Source: JAVBOW01 sp031550125
GTDB taxonomy: Bacteria; Bacteroidota; Bacteroidia; Bacteroidales; Rikenellaceae
Direction of reading: 5' to 3'
DNA length: 64,000 nt
Assembly (NCBI GenBank): GCA_031550125.1
Contig: JAVBOW010000002.1
Coordinates: 124,001-188,000, forward strand
A model generated the notes under the pieces. The model saw nothing but the letters and a program-made list of their open reading frames with translations. It was not told the DNA's origin and ran no database searches. Positions 1 to 8,320 of the stretch are shown in pieces (position 1 is the stretch's first letter; each line of letters starts with the position of its first letter). The position numbers were made by a program, and so were the translations under genes.

Positions 1-272
1 TCCTCTACGACAGGTTCGAAGGGATTGCGCGTGTAGGCCGGATTTGGGGCCACGGTGTCATGGTGCGAGTTGAGCAGAACGGTAGGCTTGGCCGGATCGT
101 AATGCAGGTTGAAAGCCCATACGTTGTTGCCCGAGCGATGCACCCGAGTCACGCCGATGCTTTTCAGAAATGCGGCTATAAGCTCCGCCGTCCCCTCTTC
201 GCGCCTGCTCGGAGAGGGGATGGCTATCATTTTTTCAAGCAACGCCACGGCGTCGCGGCACAGGCTCTCCAT
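1..272 (-). CDS. argE: M20 family peptidase, probable N-acetylornithine deacetylase (N-terminal part)
   Basis: Partial gene running off the left edge; about 90 N-terminal residues are visible, from ATG at 272. The protein begins MESLCRDAVALLEKMIAIPS and carries the M20 metal-binding segment LLNSHHDTVAPN (an HxD pattern) followed by AYTRNPFEP. That spacing and wording match the Bacteroidetes acetylornithine/acetylcitrulline deacetylase group, which removes the acetyl group in arginine synthesis in the cytoplasm. It starts 6 nt after the rlmB stop on the same strand, so it is probably the last gene of the rpe operon. The catalytic and dimerisation domains lie outside the window, so another M20 deacylase (for example DapE-like) is not excluded. 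Confidence 0.75.
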   Translation of the reverse strand, partial: MESLCRDAVALLEKMIAIPSPSRREEGTAELIAAFLKSIGVTRVHRSGNNVWAFNLHYDPAKPTVLLNSHHDTVAPNPAYTRNPFEPVVE

Positions 273-278
273 ATAACG

Positions 279-1016
279 TTATTTTTTAGCGGACCTCTGC
301 CTGACGGTCTCGAAAAGCATCACGGCGGCGGCGGCCGACACGTTGAGCGACCCCACTTTGCCCTTCATGGGAATGGACACATAGCCGTCGCATATCTTCA
401 GCACCTCTTTGGATATCCCCTGATCCTCGCTTCCAAGGATCAGCACGGTGGGTTTGTCCATGTCGTAATAGAAAATCTCCTTGTTGGCCTTCTCGTCGGC
501 GGCCACGGCCTGCAATCCCGCAGCCTGGAGCGTACGTATGGCGTTGCGGACGCTGCCCACGCGGCATACAGGGATTATGTTGAGCGCCCCGGCCGAGCTT
601 TTCACCGCCTCTGCGTTCACCGGGGCGGAGTTCTTTACCGGCATGATAAGACCGTGCGCCCCGGCGCACTCCGCGCTCCGGGCTATAGCCCCGAAGTTAC
701 GGATGTCCGTCACCCCGTCGCACAAGACCAGCAGCGGCGTCTCACCCTCGGGGACCGAGTCCAACATATCCTGCAGATCTACATAGCCTATGGCGGCCAT
801 CCGCGCCACCACGCCCTGGTGGACGCCGCGGGTAAGGTAATCGAGCTTTTCGCCCGGCACCTCCTGCGAGGATATGTGTTCACGGCGGCAGAGGTCGCGC
901 AGTTCGACCAAAAGCTGCCCGTCGGCTCCTTTCTTAAAGTATACCTTCTCTATCTGGCGGCCCGCCTCGATGGCTTCCGCAACGGGACGGATGCCGAATA
1001 TTATGTTCTTTTCCAT
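279..1016 (-). CDS. rlmB: 23S rRNA (guanosine-2'-O)-methyltransferase RlmB, TrmH/SpoU family
   Basis: 245 residues, the normal length for RlmB/TrmH-type 2'-O-ribose methyltransferases. An N-terminal substrate-binding domain (about 1-85, opening NIIFGIRPVAEAI) is followed by a SPOUT knot domain. The three SpoU motifs are present: DGVTDIRNFGAIARSA at 100-115 with the catalytic-type Asn/Arg, LILGSEDQGIS at 192-202, and IPMKGKVGSLNVSAAAAV near 215-232, which form the S-adenosylmethionine-binding knot. The expected role is methylation of a guanosine in the peptidyl-transferase region of 23S rRNA. It lies 10 nt downstream of the ABC-F gene and 6 nt upstream of argE, in one minus-strand operon. Another TrmH-family target RNA is possible; the family assignment is secure. 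Confidence 0.9.
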   Translation of the reverse strand: MEKNIIFGIRPVAEAIEAGRQIEKVYFKKGADGQLLVELRDLCRREHISSQEVPGEKLDYLTRGVHQGVVARMAAIGYVDLQDMLDSVPEGETPLLVLCDGVTDIRNFGAIARSAECAGAHGLIMPVKNSAPVNAEAVKSSAGALNIIPVCRVGSVRNAIRTLQAAGLQAVAADEKANKEIFYYDMDKPTVLILGSEDQGISKEVLKICDGYVSIPMKGKVGSLNVSAAAAVMLFETVRQRSAKK

Positions 1017-1026
1017 TATGATTTTT

Positions 1027-3018
1027 TTACTCCGACGATATTATTTCCAGCTCGTAACTCAATTTTTCCCATTCGTGCATGGCCTTGTCCAGGCCGGCTT
1101 TCAGGGCGTTGTACTTTTCGAATGTCGCGGGGTCCGACATATCCACCCCGCTGGCCGCAGGGTCCGACAGGCGGGCGTCCCAGGCGGCTATCTCGGCCTC
1201 GATGGATGATATTTTCTCCTCGGCGGCCGCTACGGCGGCCTGCGCCTTGCGTACGGCACGGTCGTTCTCTTTTTTCTGGCGGTAGTCCCGCTTCTGCGCT
1301 GGGACTTCCGGGACGGCGGTAGCCGCGGGGGTTGCGGCCGAGGCGGCCCTGGCTGCTTTTGCGGACTGCGGCCGGGGTTCATTGCGGGCCTCTATCTCAC
1401 GCATCGACTCTATCTTGCGCTTTTCGAGGAAGTAGTATATCCCGCCAAGGTATTCCCTGACGGCTCCGTCGCGGAATTCGTATATCTTGTCCACCAGGCC
1501 GTCGAGGAATTCGCGGTCGTGCGACACCACCACCAGCGTGCCGTCGTATTTCTGCAGCGCGCCTTTGAGGATATCCTTCGAGCGCATGTCCATGTGGTTG
1601 GTCGGCTCGTCGAGTACGAGCATGTTGTATGGTTCCAGCATGAGGCGGGCCATAGCCAGGCGCGAGCGCTCGCCGCCCGACAACACCCTTACCTTTTTGT
1701 CTATATCCTCGCCGCGGAACAGGAACGCCCCGAGGATGTCGCGCAGGCGCGTGCGTATGTCGCCTACGGCTACGCGATCCAGGGTATCGAACACAGTGAA
1801 ATCGCCGTTCATCAGATCGTCCTGGTTTTGAGCGTAATAACCCGTGTTGACATTGTGTCCTATACGTACCAGACCCTCCGTGGGCTGCAGCTCGCCGAGG
1901 AGCATTCGGGCGAAAGTGGTCTTCCCCTCGCCGTTCCGCCCCACCAGGGCTATCTTTTCGCCCTTCTCGACGTGGAACGTGGCTCCGGAGAATATTCTTT
2001 TGTCGCCGAAAGCCTTGCCCGCGTCCTTAACCTCGGCCACTATCTGTCCCGAGCGCGGGGCGGGCGGGAATTTTATGTTCAGCGCGCTCAGATCCTCCTC
2101 GTCCACCTCCACCCTTTCGAGTTTTTCGAGCTGCTTTACCCTCGACTGCACCTGGTTGCTTTTGCTGGGCTTATAGCGGAAGCGTTCGATGAACTCCTCG
2201 GTCTTCTCTATCATCTTCTGCTGGTTGGCGTAAGTGGCCATCTGCTGCTCGCGCCTCTCGCGCCTCAGCTCCACGTAGTGGCTGTACGACACCTTGTAGT
2301 CGGTTACCTTGCCGAGCGATATCTCCACCGTGCGGTTGGTGACGTTGTCCAAAAAAGCCCTGTCGTGCGAGATAAGCACAACCGCCCCGGGATAATCCCT
2401 CAGGTAACCCTCGAGCCACTGTATCGACTCTATGTCGAGGTGGTTCGTAGGCTCGTCGAGCAGGAACACCGACGGGCGGCGCAGAAGCAGCTTGGCAAGC
2501 TCGATGCGCATGCGCCATCCGCCGCTGAATTCGCGGGTGGGACGGCCGAAATCCTCGCGGCGGAAACCGAGGCCGAGCAACGTGCGTTCTATTTCGGCCT
2601 CGCGGGCGTCGCCGCCCAGGATGTGATAGCGGTCGGTGGCGTCGTTAAGCTCGTGCAGCAGGCGTTCGTAGGCGTCGCTGTGGTAGTCTGTGCGTACAGC
2701 TATCTCTTCGGTCACCTCGGCTATGCGCGCCTCCAGCTCCAGCACTTCGGCGAAGGCCGTGGCCGTCTCTTCCGCCAGAGATGTGGTGTCGGCCACCTTC
2801 ATCTGTTGCGGCAGGTAACCTATGGTGCAGCCCGTACCTACCGACACGCGGCCCGAAGAGGGCGCCTGCTCGCCGGTGAGGACTTTCAGCAGCGTTGTCT
2901 TTCCGGCCCCGTTCTTACCCACCAGGCCTATGCGGTCGCGGGGGTTGACCAGAAGCGATATGTCGCTGAAAAGGTCCCATCCCCCGAACGAGACCGTTAC
3001 GTTGTCTATAGATATCAT
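1027..3018 (-). CDS. ABC-F family ATP-binding protein (ribosome-associated type)
   Basis: 663 residues with two ABC ATPase domains and no membrane segments, the ABC-F arrangement. Domain 1 has Walker A GLVGKNGAGKTT at about 32-42, an FSGGW signature near 164 and Walker B LLDEPTNHLD. Domain 2 has GRNGEGKTT near 360, LSGGERSR near 447 and VLDEPTNHMD. Between them is the charged linker typical of ABC-F factors. The end is an Ala/Pro-rich stretch and a coiled-coil C-terminal domain (about 590-663) as in Uup-like members. These proteins act at the ribosome or in DNA/RNA maintenance rather than transport. The ATG directly follows the rpe TAA with no spacer, so translational coupling is likely. Which ABC-F subfamily it belongs to cannot be settled by eye. 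Confidence 0.9.
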   Translation of the reverse strand: MISIDNVTVSFGGWDLFSDISLLVNPRDRIGLVGKNGAGKTTLLKVLTGEQAPSSGRVSVGTGCTIGYLPQQMKVADTTSLAEETATAFAEVLELEARIAEVTEEIAVRTDYHSDAYERLLHELNDATDRYHILGGDAREAEIERTLLGLGFRREDFGRPTREFSGGWRMRIELAKLLLRRPSVFLLDEPTNHLDIESIQWLEGYLRDYPGAVVLISHDRAFLDNVTNRTVEISLGKVTDYKVSYSHYVELRRERREQQMATYANQQKMIEKTEEFIERFRYKPSKSNQVQSRVKQLEKLERVEVDEEDLSALNIKFPPAPRSGQIVAEVKDAGKAFGDKRIFSGATFHVEKGEKIALVGRNGEGKTTFARMLLGELQPTEGLVRIGHNVNTGYYAQNQDDLMNGDFTVFDTLDRVAVGDIRTRLRDILGAFLFRGEDIDKKVRVLSGGERSRLAMARLMLEPYNMLVLDEPTNHMDMRSKDILKGALQKYDGTLVVVSHDREFLDGLVDKIYEFRDGAVREYLGGIYYFLEKRKIESMREIEARNEPRPQSAKAARAASAATPAATAVPEVPAQKRDYRQKKENDRAVRKAQAAVAAAEEKISSIEAEIAAWDARLSDPAASGVDMSDPATFEKYNALKAGLDKAMHEWEKLSYELEIISSE

Positions 3019-3666
3019 TTATTTAAGAAGCTCCTCTATGGTTTTTTCAGGGTCGGGCGAGGAGAACACCGCATTGCCGGCCACCAATACGTCGCACCCC
3101 GCCTCGAAGAGGGCGTGCGCGTTGGTCGTATTTATTCCTCCGTCTATCTCTATAAGCACGTTCAGCCCCGCGCCGTCTATCATCTTCCTCAGTTCACGCA
3201 CTTTATCCCAGCTACCCTCTATGAACGACTGTCCGCCGAAACCAGGTTCTACGCTCATTATCAGCACAAGGTCGATATACGGCAAAATCTCCTTAAGGGC
3301 GCTTACCGTCGTGGCGGGCTTGATCGATATCCCCGCCCTGCCTCCGGCGGCCCGTATATCGGCGGCAAGCTTGCGGGCGTCGGCGGCGGCCTCCAGGTGG
3401 AATGTGACCAGGTCGGCTCCGGCCTCCACGAAACGCACGGCGTAACGCTCGGGCTGCACTATCATTATGTGTACGTCCATGAATTTGGACGTAGCCTTGC
3501 GGATGGCCTTCATCACCGGAAAGCCGAAAGATATATTAGGGACGAAAACCCCGTCCATAACGTCTATATGCACCCACTCGGCGGCGGAGCGATCCACCAT
3601 TGCGGTGTCGCGCCCAAGGTGACCGAAATCGGCCGAGAGCATCGAGGGGGATATGATCCTTGCCAT
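3019..3666 (-). CDS. rpe: Ribulose-phosphate 3-epimerase
   Basis: 215 residues from ATG at 3666, interconverting ribulose 5-phosphate and xylulose 5-phosphate in the pentose phosphate pathway. The family landmarks are visible: ISPSMLSADFGHL at the N-terminus, VHIDVMDGVFVPNISFG with the metal-binding His/Asp, MDVHIMIVQPERY, TFHLEAAAD, VLIMSVEPGFGGQSF and EIDGGI. A longer open frame reaches 3840, but it would include the promoter (3682-3689) and begin inside rmuC, so the start at 3666 is preferred. The length matches the family (about 215-225). It is the first gene of the operon rpe, ABC-F, rlmB, argE and is divergent from rmuC. Confidence 0.95.
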   Translation of the reverse strand: MARIISPSMLSADFGHLGRDTAMVDRSAAEWVHIDVMDGVFVPNISFGFPVMKAIRKATSKFMDVHIMIVQPERYAVRFVEAGADLVTFHLEAAADARKLAADIRAAGGRAGISIKPATTVSALKEILPYIDLVLIMSVEPGFGGQSFIEGSWDKVRELRKMIDGAGLNVLIEIDGGINTTNAHALFEAGCDVLVAGNAVFSSPDPEKTIEELLK

Positions 3667-3677
3667 AATTTTCTCTT

Positions 3678-3709
3678 TTTGCAAAGGTACGCCAATTTTT
3701 ATAATTTTG
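3678..3709 (+). promoter_or_regulatory. Bacteroidetes-type promoter for rmuC
   Basis: TTTG (3678-3681) is followed after exactly 20 nt by TAATTTTG (3702-3709), matching the -33/-7 pair of the Bacteroidetes primary sigma factor. The rmuC ATG is at 3732. It overlaps the divergent rpe -7 box. Confidence 0.7.
3682..3689 (-). promoter_or_regulatory. -7 box (TACCTTTG) for the rpe operon
   Basis: CAAAGGTA on the plus strand reads TACCTTTG on the minus strand, matching the Bacteroidetes -7 consensus TAnnTTTG. It is 16 nt upstream of the rpe ATG, implying a very short leader. No clear TTTG is seen about 20 nt further upstream, so only the -7 half is supported. Confidence 0.6.
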
Positions 3710-3731
3710 TGCAGGATAATCCCCCCGCAAT

Positions 3732-4967
3732 ATGACTTTAGCCATAGCCATTCCGTTGTTCGTATGCCTTCTGGCCGCATGTCTGGCCTGGCGGCGCAGC
3801 GACAGGCTTGCCGCGGCCCTTCGCCGCGACCTGGACGCAAAAGAGGCCGAATCGAGAGAGATGGCCGCCCGCAACGCCGCCGACGCCGTGAGGATAGAAT
3901 CGCTGCAGGCCGCCATAGCTGCCGACGCGGACAAACTCACTAAAATGCAGGACGCTTTCCGGGCAGAATTCCGCGTGTTGGCCAACTCCATCTTCGATGA
4001 GAAATCCACGCAGTTCAAACAAGCCAACAAGGAGTCGCTGGAGATGATGCTCAAGCCTTTCCGCGAGAACATCTCCGACTTCAAACAGAGGGTGGAGCAT
4101 ATCTACGCCGCCGAAAACACGCAGCGCGGGGAACTCAAGGCCGAGATAAAGAACCTGCTCGACCAGACGAGCCGCATATCGGCCGAAACCAACAGCCTCA
4201 CCCGCGCCCTGAGGGGCGACTCCAAGACCCAGGGCGATTTCGGCGAAATGCTGCTCGAGACCATCCTGTCGAGCGCCGGGTTGATACGCGGCGAGCAGTA
4301 CGTCGTGCAGGAGAACCTCACCGACGAAGCCGGGAACAACCTGCGCCCCGACGTGATAGTGAACCTGCCCGACGGCAAAAGGATAATAGTGGACTCTAAG
4401 GTGGCCCTGACGGCATTCGTAAACTATTACAACTGCGAAGGCGAGGAGCAGCGCCTCCGCCACCGCGACGACCACGTAAAATCAGTGCGAAACCACCTGC
4501 GCGGCCTGAGCGCCAAAGGCTACCAGGACGTGGAGTTGCATTCGCCCGATTTCGTGGTGATGTTCATACCCAACGAACCGGCTTTCCTGGCCGCCGTAAA
4601 CTGGGACAGCGCCCTGTTGAGCGACGCGTACGCGGCGAAGGTGATAGTGGCGGGTCCCACAAGCCTCTTCCCGATCCTGAAGATAGTCCACGACATGTGG
4701 AAGCGCGACGACCAGACGCGCAACGCCCGCGAAATAGCCCAGGCAGGCGCCAACCTCTACGATAAACTGATAGGTCTGGCCGAAACCCTGGCCGACGTGG
4801 GAAAAGGGCTGGAGGCAACCCAGAAAAATTACGAAAAGGCCGTTTCCCAACTCAAAACGGGAAAAGGCAACCTGATATCCCGCACCGAAAACCTGCGTAA
4901 ATTAGGGGTGAAAAGCGGCAAATCCCTACCCCAGATAGTAGCCGATTTCGAATCCGGCGAAGAATGA
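3732..4967 (+). CDS. rmuC: DNA recombination protein RmuC
   Basis: 411 residues. An N-terminal hydrophobic anchor (about 3-20) precedes a long charged coiled coil (about 25-150) and the RmuC domain, recognised by KTQGDFGEMLLETILSSAGL near 162-181 and RPDVIVNLPDGKRIIVDSKVAL near 216-237. The D...DSK pattern resembles a PD-(D/E)XK nuclease core, which underlies the predicted nuclease role of RmuC in limiting recombination between short inverted repeats. The gene is monocistronic: its promoter is divergent from rpe, and downstream come a mobile element and a bidirectional terminator. The family identification is firm; biochemical activity is inferred from the family. Confidence 0.92.
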   Translation: MTLAIAIPLFVCLLAACLAWRRSDRLAAALRRDLDAKEAESREMAARNAADAVRIESLQAAIAADADKLTKMQDAFRAEFRVLANSIFDEKSTQFKQANKESLEMMLKPFRENISDFKQRVEHIYAAENTQRGELKAEIKNLLDQTSRISAETNSLTRALRGDSKTQGDFGEMLLETILSSAGLIRGEQYVVQENLTDEAGNNLRPDVIVNLPDGKRIIVDSKVALTAFVNYYNCEGEEQRLRHRDDHVKSVRNHLRGLSAKGYQDVELHSPDFVVMFIPNEPAFLAAVNWDSALLSDAYAAKVIVAGPTSLFPILKIVHDMWKRDDQTRNAREIAQAGANLYDKLIGLAETLADVGKGLEATQKNYEKAVSQLKTGKGNLISRTENLRKLGVKSGKSLPQIVADFESGEE

Positions 4968-5000
4968 CGCGCCGGGATAATCCAAACATATCCTCATATC

Positions 5001-5105
5001 GGACCAGTCTGAAAAACAGGTTGGCGTTAAGATGCGCGCGCAGGAAAAAGCTGCGCCTGACGGTAACGACGCCGTAAGCGGCCAACATATAATTGAGACT
5101 GATCT
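5001..5105 (+). mobile_element. 105-bp MITE-like element, copy A, with perfect 8-bp target duplication
   Basis: The element begins GGACCAGTCTGAAAAACAGG and ends ATAATTGAGACTGATCT. Its ends are imperfect inverted repeats over about 26 bp (outer GGACCAGTCT against the complement of AGACTGATCT, inner GTTGGC against GCCAAC). It is flanked exactly by CTCATATC at 4993-5000 and 5106-5113, an 8-bp direct repeat of target-duplication type. No open reading frame. Related copies lie at 20811-20953, 40206-40329 and 40915-41020. It sits between the convergent ends of rmuC and the DUF2723 gene. Confidence 0.85.
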
Positions 5106-5117
5106 CTCATATCCGCA

Positions 5118-5154
5118 TAAAACGGCCTGAATCGCAATGATTCAGGCCGTTTTA
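5118..5154. terminator. Bidirectional intrinsic terminator between rmuC and the DUF2723 gene
   Basis: A 16-bp perfect stem, TAAAACGGCCTGAATC (5118-5133) with GATTCAGGCCGTTTTA (5139-5154), and a 5-nt loop. The A- and T-rich outer ends serve both convergent transcripts. Confidence 0.85.
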
Positions 5155-5179
5155 CGGGAAGCGCCATATCCGACAGTTC

Positions 5180-8100
5180 CTACCTGTCCAGTTCGGTGGT
5201 TATCCTGTCGGTCAACTCCGTACGGTTGTTATCCTGTGCTATGGCGAACAGGCCTGAGAGATAGTACATTTTCAGGTTGGCCACATCGGCCGCCAACTCG
5301 GCCTTGCGGCCCTTGAAGGTTGAATAGTACCTCAGGTACTGTATCAGGTTGTCGGCGTATTCCCACAGCAGGGCGTCGGCCTTTTCCGTCGCGCCGGCGC
5401 GATAGTAGGCTTTCACCAGCGGGGTGGTCTGCACGTCGTTGTAACCTATCTGGCTCGTGGGCATCTCCTCCAGGGCGCGGTCGAGGACCTTCACCGCCCC
5501 CGTGCTGTCGCCCCTCTCGATAAGCCCGTCGGCCAGGCGTGCGAAAGCGTTGCGCGCCTGCGACACGCCAAGGTTATATCGGGTGAAATAATCGGCGTAG
5601 ACCCTCGGATCCTTGACATTGCCGTAGCGGAAAGTCTCCGTCAGCAAGGGGTAAAGGTAATCGACGTCTATGCGTCCCACGTTAGCGCGGTCGGTTACAG
5701 GAGTTTTTATCGGTACCAGGCGGTAGGCGTAACCGTCGAACTGCAGGTAATCGTTCAGGCCTTTGAAATCAGCCATCCACTGCAGCTGGGTGAAATACAG
5801 CGGACGTTTCCAGTCGAAGGTGGCCAGCAGGTCGAGGAACATCATCTGCCCTTTGTCGAGCATATTGCGGGATATTTCGAAAAAGATGGTGTCCTCCATA
5901 AGCGCCTCGTCCCCGGCCTTCACTATCCCGCTCTCGACGGCGTTCTTCTTGTTTACTGGCAGCGAGAATTTCTTGGCGGGAAGGAAGTCCGAACCCTCCA
6001 TCTGGGTACGGGGATTGTCGCTGGCAACGAAGTCCATGGCCATTTTAAGATCCGTCCGTTGGCCTCCCGTCACATCGCCTACGTATAATATATCGTTGTT
6101 GGCGACGTACTTGTGTGGCGGCAGCGAGAAGGGTACCGGAGCCGATTCGTTGGAGCGGACCGTCATCTCGCGCACATACCAGTCGCCCTGCAGGTAGCTC
6201 ATATTCATTATCCTCACGTCGGGGCGGACGCTCTCCACCTCCTGATTGTACCACAGGGGGAAGGTGTCGTTGTCGCCGTAGTTCATTATTATGGCGTTAG
6301 GCAGGCAGGCGCTCAGGTAATTCCATCCGATGTCGCGTGCTATGTAACGGTGCGAGCGGTCGTGGTCGTTCCAGTTCTGCGCTGCCAGGATGCCCGGCAC
6401 GACGGCGCACACCACCGTGGCGGCGGCAGCGGCGGCCACGCCCTCCTTGCGGACCAGTTTGCAGATAAGGTCCGAAAGCCACATCACCCCGAAACCGATC
6501 CAGATGCAGAATGCGTAGAAAGCCCCGGCATAGACGTAGTCCCTCTCGCGCGGCTCGGTGGGATTTGAGTTGAAATAGACCACAAGGGCGGCCCCGGTGA
6601 GTATGAAAAGCATCATCACCACCGTAAAGTTTTTGGAGTCACGGTTGAGGTGGTAGAGCATTCCCAGCAGGCCCAGCAGGAAAGGCAGGAAATAGTATTT
6701 GTTGCGGCCCTTGTTTTGCGCCATCTCGTCGGGCAGGCCCGTCTGCGGGCCGAGATGCATCTCGTCCACCGCGTCTATGCCCGAGAGCCAGTTGCCGTCG
6801 GTTATTTCGCCCATGGACTGCACGTCGCTCTGCCGTCCCACGAAATTCCACATAAAGTAGCGCACGAACATGAAATTGAACTGGTAGGCGAAGAAATACT
6901 GCAGGTTCTCTCCGAAGGTGGGTACCGTTATCACCTGGTCGTGATAAGGTATCTTGCGGCCCTTTATATCCACCCAGCGTTTGTACCCCTCTATATGTTC
7001 GTCGTTGAAAGACCACATCCGGGGGAAAAGGAATTCGAAGCCGGGGGCGTAATTATAGCTTCCGGCGAAACTCTCCGCCGACTTGTAATTGCCGTCGTCG
7101 CCCACGTAATAGGTGGTTTTGTTGTTCGGACTCACCACGGGCGAAGAGTAGCACGGGCCTTTGACTATGGGTTTGGAGCCGTATTGGTCGCGTCCGAGCA
7201 GCGAGTAGAGGCTGTAAGGGTTGTCGGGATTATTGGAATTCATCGGCGGGTTGGCCGTGGCGCGTATCACCACCGACGCGTAGCTGGCGTAGCCGAGCAA
7301 GATAACGGTGGTGCAAAGCACTATCGTGTTTGCCAATACTTTACCGTGTTTATGAGTATACCACACGCCCCAGGCCGCCAGGGCGAAGAGGACGAAACAG
7401 TAGAAGGCGAAACCAGCGTTGACAGGCAGTCCGGCGGCATTCATCATCCTGTCGAACCACGCCCCGATAAGCACGGTGTAGGGCATGATGATGCCGTTTA
7501 CGGCAAGCAATATGGCTCCCGATACGGCCAGCGCCCCAACCGACCCCCAGAAGGTCGTCTTAGGATATTTCTTGAAATAATATACGAACACCAGCGCGGG
7601 AATGGTGAGCAGGTTGAGAATATGCACCCCTATGGAAAGGCCCATAAGATAGGCTATCAGCACCAGCCAGCGCGTACTGTGCGGCTGGTCTGCCACATTC
7701 TCCCATTTGAGGATGGCCCAGAAGACCGCCGCCGTGAAAAGCGACGACATGGCGTAGACCTCTCCCTCGACGGCCGAGAACCAGAACGTGTCGGTGAAGG
7801 TGTAGGCCAGCGAGCCTATAAGCCCCGCCCCCACTATCGCCCAGGTCTGATAGACGGACAACTCATCCTCGCGGCGGTCGTATACGCGGCGGGCGAGGTG
7901 GGTGATGGTCCAGAAAAGGAACATTATGGTGAGTGCGCTGCACAGCGCCGACATGGCGTTGACCATCATGGCCGCATGGGCGGCGTCGGGCGCAAGCAGG
8001 GTGAACAGACGCGAGATCATCATGAAGAGCGGCGCGCCGGGAGGGTGTCCCACCTCCAGCTTGTACGAAGTGGCTATAAACTCGCCGCAGTCCCACAGGC

Positions 8101-8194
8101 TCGCGGTGGGTTCTATGGTCATAAGGTACACCGTAGCCGAAACGGCGAAAGCCATCCAGCCGGCGATAACGTTGAGTTTGCGGAAATAATTCAT
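5180..8194 (-). CDS. DUF2723 multi-pass membrane protein, probable GT-C type protein O-glycosyltransferase
   Basis: 1004 residues from ATG at 8194 (MNYFRKLN). An upstream in-frame ATG at 8248 lies at or before the expected transcription start (-7 box 8246-8253) and is rejected. The N-terminal half has about a dozen hydrophobic segments; the first extracytoplasmic loop carries EPTASLWDCGEF (about 28-39), the acidic pair expected for the catalytic residue of GT-C glycosyltransferases, then GHPPGAPLF. The C-terminal 350 residues are soluble with helical TPR-like repeats. DUF2723 proteins are conserved in Bacteroidetes and resemble protein mannosyltransferases using a lipid-linked sugar at the periplasmic face; substrate and sugar here are inference. 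Monocistronic, with a strong terminator downstream. Confidence 0.85.
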   Translation of the reverse strand: MNYFRKLNVIAGWMAFAVSATVYLMTIEPTASLWDCGEFIATSYKLEVGHPPGAPLFMMISRLFTLLAPDAAHAAMMVNAMSALCSALTIMFLFWTITHLARRVYDRREDELSVYQTWAIVGAGLIGSLAYTFTDTFWFSAVEGEVYAMSSLFTAAVFWAILKWENVADQPHSTRWLVLIAYLMGLSIGVHILNLLTIPALVFVYYFKKYPKTTFWGSVGALAVSGAILLAVNGIIMPYTVLIGAWFDRMMNAAGLPVNAGFAFYCFVLFALAAWGVWYTHKHGKVLANTIVLCTTVILLGYASYASVVIRATANPPMNSNNPDNPYSLYSLLGRDQYGSKPIVKGPCYSSPVVSPNNKTTYYVGDDGNYKSAESFAGSYNYAPGFEFLFPRMWSFNDEHIEGYKRWVDIKGRKIPYHDQVITVPTFGENLQYFFAYQFNFMFVRYFMWNFVGRQSDVQSMGEITDGNWLSGIDAVDEMHLGPQTGLPDEMAQNKGRNKYYFLPFLLGLLGMLYHLNRDSKNFTVVMMLFILTGAALVVYFNSNPTEPRERDYVYAGAFYAFCIWIGFGVMWLSDLICKLVRKEGVAAAAAATVVCAVVPGILAAQNWNDHDRSHRYIARDIGWNYLSACLPNAIIMNYGDNDTFPLWYNQEVESVRPDVRIMNMSYLQGDWYVREMTVRSNESAPVPFSLPPHKYVANNDILYVGDVTGGQRTDLKMAMDFVASDNPRTQMEGSDFLPAKKFSLPVNKKNAVESGIVKAGDEALMEDTIFFEISRNMLDKGQMMFLDLLATFDWKRPLYFTQLQWMADFKGLNDYLQFDGYAYRLVPIKTPVTDRANVGRIDVDYLYPLLTETFRYGNVKDPRVYADYFTRYNLGVSQARNAFARLADGLIERGDSTGAVKVLDRALEEMPTSQIGYNDVQTTPLVKAYYRAGATEKADALLWEYADNLIQYLRYYSTFKGRKAELAADVANLKMYYLSGLFAIAQDNNRTELTDRITTELDR

Positions 8195-8245
8195 TTTGTC
8201 GTAGGATTTTTCCTGAACGACCGCAATATGCGGCGCGTTAAGGTG

Positions 8246-8253
8246 CAAAAATA
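8246..8253 (-). promoter_or_regulatory. -7 box (TATTTTTG) for the DUF2723 gene
   Basis: CAAAAATA on the plus strand reads TATTTTTG on the minus strand (TAnnTTTG). It is 51 nt upstream of the ATG at 8194 and decides against the longer frame starting at 8248. No convincing -33 element. Confidence 0.55.
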
Positions 8254-8320
8254 CAAAATTTGGCGATATATATCGCTATCGGACACCATTACCTGCGTAA
8301 AGAGCGTCCGGCAAGCGGCG

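Noticed and set aside
1519..3735. Open frame of 738 residues on the plus strand
   Set aside because: It runs antisense to the ABC-F and rpe genes and has no recognisable domain; high-GC coding sequence often leaves long open antisense frames.
4852..5088. Minus-strand frame of 78 residues
   Set aside because: It lies mostly inside MITE-like copy A and the rmuC 3' end; no start signal or domain.
8195..8248. Longer start for the DUF2723 protein at 8248
   Set aside because: The ATG falls at or before the predicted transcription start and the extra residues are not conserved-looking.
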